Both the position numbers and the translations under genes were made by a program. 64,000 nt of DNA from JAWCQZ01 sp038869515 [NCBI: Halobacteria archaeon]. GTDB lineage: Archaea; Halobacteriota; Syntropharchaeia; JACQPP01. Shown piece after piece: positions 59,777 to 64,000 of the stretch. Position 1 is the first letter of the stretch; each line of letters begins with the position of its first letter. The notes under the pieces were generated by a model, which was not told where the DNA came from, searched no databases, and saw nothing but the letters and a program-made list of their open reading frames with translations. Location of the stretch: contig JAWCQZ010000006.1 in the NCBI GenBank assembly GCA_038869515.1, positions 1-64,000 on the forward strand. Direction: 5' to 3'.

Positions 59777-60958
59777 CTAGCAAAAGGGCAGCGGCTCGCA
59801 GATGAGCTTCGCGACGTCCACCCCGGTCCACCGGAAGACGAGGTAGGGTCCCGCCAGCCACGCCCCGACCATCGTCCCGACGTTGGTGAGGGCCGCGACC
59901 ATGAGGACCCGGAAGGCGCGGTTCCTCCAGAGGCTCCCGAGCGAGGCGGCCGACATCAACTCCTTGAAATCCCCGGTCCCGGGGGGCCGCAAGGCGAACT
60001 GGGCGAGCCCTGAGAACCAGCCGGTCGCGAGGAGCGGGTGGAGCACCCCGAACCAGGCGAGACCCAAGGCCACGACGACGGCCAGGGGGTGGCCCCCGGC
60101 GAGGGCGGCGCCGCCGGCGGCGAACGCCCCGGTGACCAGCGACCAGACGAGAAAGGCCCAGAGGAAGGTCTGGACCGGGACCGAGACCGCGATGGCGGCG
60201 AAGAAGGCGAGGATGAGCCCGAAGAGCCCGATGCCCACGACCCGGCCCGCCGAGACCCGCCTCCGCCGGACCTCCATGAGGCTCCGGGGCGGCGGGAGGG
60301 TCTCCGGGTTCCCGAGGTAGCGCTCGATGCCCTCCCGGTGGCCCGCGCCCACGACCGCCACCACCCTCCGGTGGCTCGCGGAGAGGGCGGCGAGGTGCGC
60401 CGCCATCGTCGCGTCCCGCTCATCCACCAGGACCCGCGCCGCGGTCGGGGAGAACTTCCGCAACTCGCCGACGAGCCGGTCCACGGTCGCCCTCTCGGTG
60501 ATGTTCCCGAGGTCCACCTCCTCCCCGCGCCCCGCGAGGGAGCCCATGAGGGCGCGGAAGAGGCGCAACTTCTCCCGGAGCCCCATCTCGGCGAAGAGGC
60601 GCTGGAAGGTGACTCCCACGTCGCGGTCGATCAGCGCAACTGCGGCTCCCGCCCTCTTCGCCTCCTCGTAGGCCGCCTTCATCTCCGCGCCCGGCTCGAC
60701 CCCGACCTCCGCGCCCAGTTTGCGCTGCAGCGTCGCGAGGAGCCAGTGGGCGAGGAGCAGGTACAATTTCCCGGACTTCAGCACCTCCCGCAGCGGGACC
60801 TCCTTGACCTGCCCGAGGAGCGCGCTGAGCCGGGCCGGGTCCAACTCCAGGGCGACGACGTCGGGCTTCTCGCGGGCGATGGTCTCCTTCACCTCGGCGA
60901 TGGACCTGTCGAGGATGTGGGCGGTGCCGACGATGACGACGTTCTCAGGCGCGGGCAT
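59777..60958 (-). CDS. TraB/PrgY family membrane protein
   Basis: Predicted 393-aa protein. The N-terminal domain has the TraB signature residues: VVIVGTAHILDRSIAEV, VVALELDPARL, LIDRDVG, VDERDATMA and VVGAGHREGIERYL, a set resembling metal-dependent hydrolases of the EreA/ChaN/Tiki clan. The C-terminal third has about four to five transmembrane segments. Role in archaea is unknown; the fold hints at a membrane protease. The ATG at 60958 is preferred to 60982 because the latter overlaps the only AT-rich promoter-like patch. Confidence 0.82.
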   Translation of the reverse strand: MPAPENVVIVGTAHILDRSIAEVKETIAREKPDVVALELDPARLSALLGQVKEVPLREVLKSGKLYLLLAHWLLATLQRKLGAEVGVEPGAEMKAAYEEAKRAGAAVALIDRDVGVTFQRLFAEMGLREKLRLFRALMGSLAGRGEEVDLGNITERATVDRLVGELRKFSPTAARVLVDERDATMAAHLAALSASHRRVVAVVGAGHREGIERYLGNPETLPPPRSLMEVRRRRVSAGRVVGIGLFGLILAFFAAIAVSVPVQTFLWAFLVWSLVTGAFAAGGAALAGGHPLAVVVALGLAWFGVLHPLLATGWFSGLAQFALRPPGTGDFKELMSAASLGSLWRNRAFRVLMVAALTNVGTMVGAWLAGPYLVFRWTGVDVAKLICEPLPFC

Positions 60959-61027
60959 GGGGAGGGGTGGGGTAGTTCGCATAACAATCTTTCCCGCGCC
61001 GTCCTGAAGCCCGGAGTGCCACCCGTC

Positions 61028-61111
61028 TCAGCGGTAGAGCAGAATGAAACCCACCCCGAGGAAGAGGGCGAGAATCAGAAGGAAGAGCAGAGGGTTGATT
61101 TTGAACTTCAC
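61028..61111 (-). CDS. 27-aa single-pass membrane microprotein
   Basis: A GTG-initiated 27-codon frame encodes a short basic start (KFKIN), an almost purely hydrophobic stretch (PLLFLLILALFLGVGFILLY) and a final Arg. It lies 21 bases after the stop of the sulfite/nitrite reductase gene on the same strand, so it could be its operon partner. Small size and the non-ATG start make this tentative. Confidence 0.35.
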   Translation of the reverse strand: MKFKINPLLFLLILALFLGVGFILLYR

Positions 61112-61132
61112 ATCGGACGGTGCTGCGCCGGT

Positions 61133-62989
61133 TCACGACCCGCCCGGGTAGTTCGGGTTGTTGACCTTCTCCGGCCTCTTCGCCGCGGGCGCCACCGGCG
61201 CCGAGGAGTCGACGCCGGCGCATTCGCCGGCCCCGATGTCGGCGGTGCTGAAGGAGGCGAGAGCCCCGTAGTCGGTGTAGAATTCGGCGCTCTCCGCGAA
61301 CTTCGGCACGCTCTCGAACTGCTCGAGGAACTGCTTCATGGTGCCGTGGGGGTTGCCGGTGCCCTTCATGCCTTCCTGGTTGTATCTCTCGACGAATTGG
61401 TTAAAGGTTTCCCCGCTTTTCCGCTTCCGCTTGTAGAGCTCCAGCAGGCCACGAATCGCCTCGGGGACCCGCTTCGCCGGGAGGCGGATGACCACCTTCC
61501 CGTACTCGACGGGACCGTGGCCCGCGTCGCCGCCGAGGTGGAACATGTAGTGGGGGACCTCGCGGCCGTCGATGTTCCGCGACGCGCCGTAGAGGCCGAT
61601 GCTGGCGATGGTGTGCTGGCCGCAGCCGTTGAAGCAGCCGCTGATTTTCACCGAGAGGGGCCCGAGGTCGTCGAATTCCGGACTGTTGAGCATCTCGGTG
61701 ACGACGCGGCCGACGCCCTTCGAGGAGGTGATGGCGAGGTTGCAGGTGTCCGCCCCGGGGCAGACCGTGACGTCCTGCACCCGGTCCGCCCCGGCGAGGG
61801 CGAGTCCGGCCGCATAGAGGTCGCGGTAGAGCGGCTCGACGTCCCTCTCCCGGACCCAACGGAGGAGGACGTTCTGGAGGATGGTGGTGCGGGAGTAGAC
61901 GCCGTATCTGCGGAGGATGGCGGCGAGGGCGCGCGTCTGCTTCGGGGTGAGGTCGCCGAGGATGGTCCGGACGGTGACCGCGACGTACCCCTTCTGCTTC
62001 TGGGGGACGACGTTGGTCTTGCGCCACCTCCGGTAGTTCTCCGTCGGCTGGAATCCCTCCCCATCCACCGGGGGCGCGTCGAGCGGTTTCGGGTTTTCGG
62101 GGGGCGACTCCAGGTTCCGGATTCGGCGGTCGGGCAACTCCTTCAGCCGATCGTACTCCTTCTGCCAGAGTTTGCGGAACCCCTCGATGCCCAGCTTCTC
62201 CACGAGAAACTTGATGCGGGCGCGGTTCCGGTTCTTCCGGTCGAGGTGGGTGTCGAAGTGGAACTGGTAGGCGGCGACCACCGCCTCCCAGGCCGCGAGG
62301 GTGAGCTCGGCAGGGATGAAGTCGGAGAGGAGCTCCGCCTTCTTGGCGTGGGTGGAGAGCCCGCCCCCGACGTAGACCTTGAACCCCCGCTCCTCCTTCC
62401 CGTTCCGCTTCCGGACCACCGGAATCGCCCCGATGTCGTGGATGCCGGTGACTGCCCGGTCGCTCTCGCAGCAGGAGAAGGCGATTTTGAACTTCCGGGG
62501 GAGGTCCTCGTTCAGTTTCCGCCGCAGGAAGTGGAGGGTGACCGCTCGGGAGTAGGGCCAGGGGTCGAAGGGCTCGTCTTTGCAAATCCCCGCCCACGGG
62601 TCGCAGGTCACGTTCCGGACGGTGTTCCCGCACGCCTCCCGGGTGGTGAGCCCGACGGCGGCGAGCCTCCGCATCATCTCGGGGGCGCTGTCCAGCTGGA
62701 CGAAGTGCAACTGGACGTTCTGGCGGGTGGTGATGTGGACCTTCCCGTGGGCGTGCTTCTCGGCGAGGTCGGCCATCGTCTCCCACTGCTCCGGCGTGAC
62801 CGTGCCGCCCTGGGGGAGTTTGATGCGCATCATGTGGCCCGCCTCCTCCTCCTGCCCCCGCTGGCCGTAGGTCCCCTGGAGGAGCCGCCGGAACCGCAAC
62901 TCGTCGCGGGTGATCTCCCCCTTGTGGAACTTCCTGATTTCGCCCTCCACCCACTCGATCTCCTTCGCGTCGGTCAGCGCGCTCGCCAT
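61133..62989 (-). CDS. Ferredoxin-dependent sulfite/nitrite reductase
   Basis: Predicted 618-aa siroheme and 4Fe-4S enzyme. Two ferrite-reductase-like half domains (GHMMRIKLPQGGTVTPEQWE; HITTRQNVQLHFVQL) are followed by the cluster ligands VCPGADTCNLA and SGCFNGCGQH. The C-terminal 60 residues are a low-complexity tail. The Cys spacing (five, then three residues) is that of assimilatory sulfite and nitrite reductases; which substrate is used cannot be told. Divergent from a thiolase gene across 71 bases. Confidence 0.88.
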   Translation of the reverse strand: MASALTDAKEIEWVEGEIRKFHKGEITRDELRFRRLLQGTYGQRGQEEEAGHMMRIKLPQGGTVTPEQWETMADLAEKHAHGKVHITTRQNVQLHFVQLDSAPEMMRRLAAVGLTTREACGNTVRNVTCDPWAGICKDEPFDPWPYSRAVTLHFLRRKLNEDLPRKFKIAFSCCESDRAVTGIHDIGAIPVVRKRNGKEERGFKVYVGGGLSTHAKKAELLSDFIPAELTLAAWEAVVAAYQFHFDTHLDRKNRNRARIKFLVEKLGIEGFRKLWQKEYDRLKELPDRRIRNLESPPENPKPLDAPPVDGEGFQPTENYRRWRKTNVVPQKQKGYVAVTVRTILGDLTPKQTRALAAILRRYGVYSRTTILQNVLLRWVRERDVEPLYRDLYAAGLALAGADRVQDVTVCPGADTCNLAITSSKGVGRVVTEMLNSPEFDDLGPLSVKISGCFNGCGQHTIASIGLYGASRNIDGREVPHYMFHLGGDAGHGPVEYGKVVIRLPAKRVPEAIRGLLELYKRKRKSGETFNQFVERYNQEGMKGTGNPHGTMKQFLEQFESVPKFAESAEFYTDYGALASFSTADIGAGECAGVDSSAPVAPAAKRPEKVNNPNYPGGS

Positions 62990-63060
62990 CGTGGGGATGG
63001 TTCACCTTCCCACTTAAAGGTCACCAGTTTTAATAAACATGCGAACTCCCCAGGGAGGGG

Positions 63061-64000
63061 ATGGTCGGAAAGCCCCCCGCCGCCATCATCGGCGCGGGTT
63101 GCACCCGGTTCGGCGACCGCCTCGACGCGGGGCTGAAGGAGCTCTTCGTCGAGGCGTGGCGCGAGGCCGCGGCCTCCGTGGAGAGGGGGTTCGACCCGAA
63201 GCGGGTGAAGGAGGCGTTCATCGGCTCGATGGGCTCCTCGGGCCACCAGATCGGAAACCTCGCCGGCGGGCTCGTGGAGCAGGTCGGACTCCGGGGCATC
63301 CCCGCGGTCCGGGTGGAGAACGCCTGCGCCTCGGGCTCCTGGGCCTTCCGCCTCGGCCTCCGGGCCATAGCCGACGGCGCCGACCTCGTCCTCGTCGGCG
63401 GGGTGGAGAAGATGCGGGAGGTCACCGGCTGGGAGTCGCGGCGGTGGCTCGGGGTCGGGGGCGACACCGACAACGAGCGGTGGCACGGCCTCACCTTCCC
63501 CGGGGTCTTCGCCCTCATGGCCCGCCGCCACATGGAGGAGTTCGGGACGAAGCGCGAGCACTTCGCGGCGGTGGCGGTCAAGAACCACTCGAACGGGGCG
63601 GAGAACCCAAAGGCGGCGCTCCGGAACCGCGTGGCGCTGGAGGAGGCGGTCAAGGCCCCGATGGTCGCCGCGCCCCTCGGGCTCTACGACTGCTGCCCCG
63701 CCGCCGACGGAGCCGCCGCGCTCCTGCTCTGCCGCGCCGAAGACGCAAAAAAATACACCGACACCCCGGTCTACGTGGCGGGCCACGGGGCGGCCACCGA
63801 CACCCTGGGGGTCGTGGACCGGAAGTCCCTCACCACCCTCGACGCCACGGTCGCCGCCTCCCGGGAGGCCTACCGGCAGGCCGGGGTCGGGCCGAAGGAC
63901 CTCCACCTGGCCGAGGTCCACGACTGCTTCACCCCGACCGAAATCGTCGCTTGCGAGGACCTCGGCTTCTGCGAGAAAGGGAAGGGGGGCCCCTGGGTCG
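63061..64000 (+). CDS. Thiolase (archaeal acetyl-CoA acetyltransferase), cut by window end
   Basis: At least 313 residues are encoded before the edge. The nucleophile is Cys89 in VENACASGSWAF; VLVGGVEKMREV and the HDCFTPTE active-site segment follow. This archaeal thiolase subfamily forms a complex with a DUF35 protein and HMG-CoA synthase and starts the mevalonate pathway, which supplies the isoprenoids used by the lipid genes of this window. The ATG follows an AT-rich TTTTAATAAA element by about 25 bases, so it is probably leaderless. The C-terminus is missing. Confidence 0.88.
   Translation, partial: MVGKPPAAIIGAGCTRFGDRLDAGLKELFVEAWREAAASVERGFDPKRVKEAFIGSMGSSGHQIGNLAGGLVEQVGLRGIPAVRVENACASGSWAFRLGLRAIADGADLVLVGGVEKMREVTGWESRRWLGVGGDTDNERWHGLTFPGVFALMARRHMEEFGTKREHFAAVAVKNHSNGAENPKAALRNRVALEEAVKAPMVAAPLGLYDCCPAADGAAALLLCRAEDAKKYTDTPVYVAGHGAATDTLGVVDRKSLTTLDATVAASREAYRQAGVGPKDLHLAEVHDCFTPTEIVACEDLGFCEKGKGGPWV

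Overview
The window is high-G+C DNA from an archaeon. Archaeal hallmarks are DNA primase PriS, a GINS subunit, exosome Csl4, RNA polymerase subunit Rpo11, geranylgeranylglyceryl phosphate synthase, MfnA, a tRNA with a bulge-helix-bulge-type intron, and many genes that start 20-35 bases after an AT-rich TATA-like element (leaderless transcripts). Gene content suggests a heterotrophic euryarchaeote, perhaps of the Thermoplasmatota; that placement is inference and no rRNA is present.

Positions 1-21.2 kb look like an integrated, recombining accessory region. A zinc-ribbon tyrosine recombinase lies 42 bases downstream of an intron-containing tRNA-Ser(CGA). The last 16 bases of that tRNA region (21072-21087) recur exactly, in the same orientation, at 144-159, so a 20.9-kb element bounded by att-like repeats is plausible. 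Inside are small DNA-binding proteins (wHTH, resolvase-type HTH, RHH plus zinc finger), a low-G+C membrane protein, a 3284-aa LamG-containing surface protein, a 1095-aa second surface protein, a 95%-identical remnant of it, an IS5-type insertion sequence, fragments of another transposase and of a secreted protein, and two alternating purine-pyrimidine tracts.

From 21.4 to 36.5 kb the genes are mostly chromosomal: a HEXXH metalloprotein, a GpsA-like dehydrogenase, a SufR-like regulator divergent from a cysteine desulfurase homolog lacking the PLP lysine, PriS, a QueG/Rdh-like Fe-S protein, acyl-CoA dehydrogenase, a BtuFCD/FecBCD-type ABC transporter divergent from a wHTH regulator with a transcobalamin-like C-terminal domain, a tungsten-type aldehyde ferredoxin oxidoreductase, GINS and an MFS carrier. 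A lower-G+C island at 37.1-39.4 kb is an MjaI-type restriction-modification system whose methylase carries a nuclease-fold tail. A B12-type ribonucleotide reductase follows.

From 42.2 to 64 kb: an OB-fold/TctA-like membrane pair, two tandem paralogs fusing a polyprenol kinase to a DUF92 polyprenyl-phosphate kinase, MfnA, a METTL5-like methylase, Csl4-Rpo11-GGGP synthase-aspartate dehydrogenase, acetyl-CoA synthetase, an MFS carrier, a pair of core-MetE proteins, tRNA-Arg(CCT), DinB, MoaB, TraB, a sulfite/nitrite reductase and a thiolase cut by the window edge. Themes that link the genes are isoprenoid lipid supply (GGGP synthase, fused kinases, thiolase), cobalamin use (transporter, regulator, NrdJ, methionine synthase) and Fe-S/sulfur metabolism.
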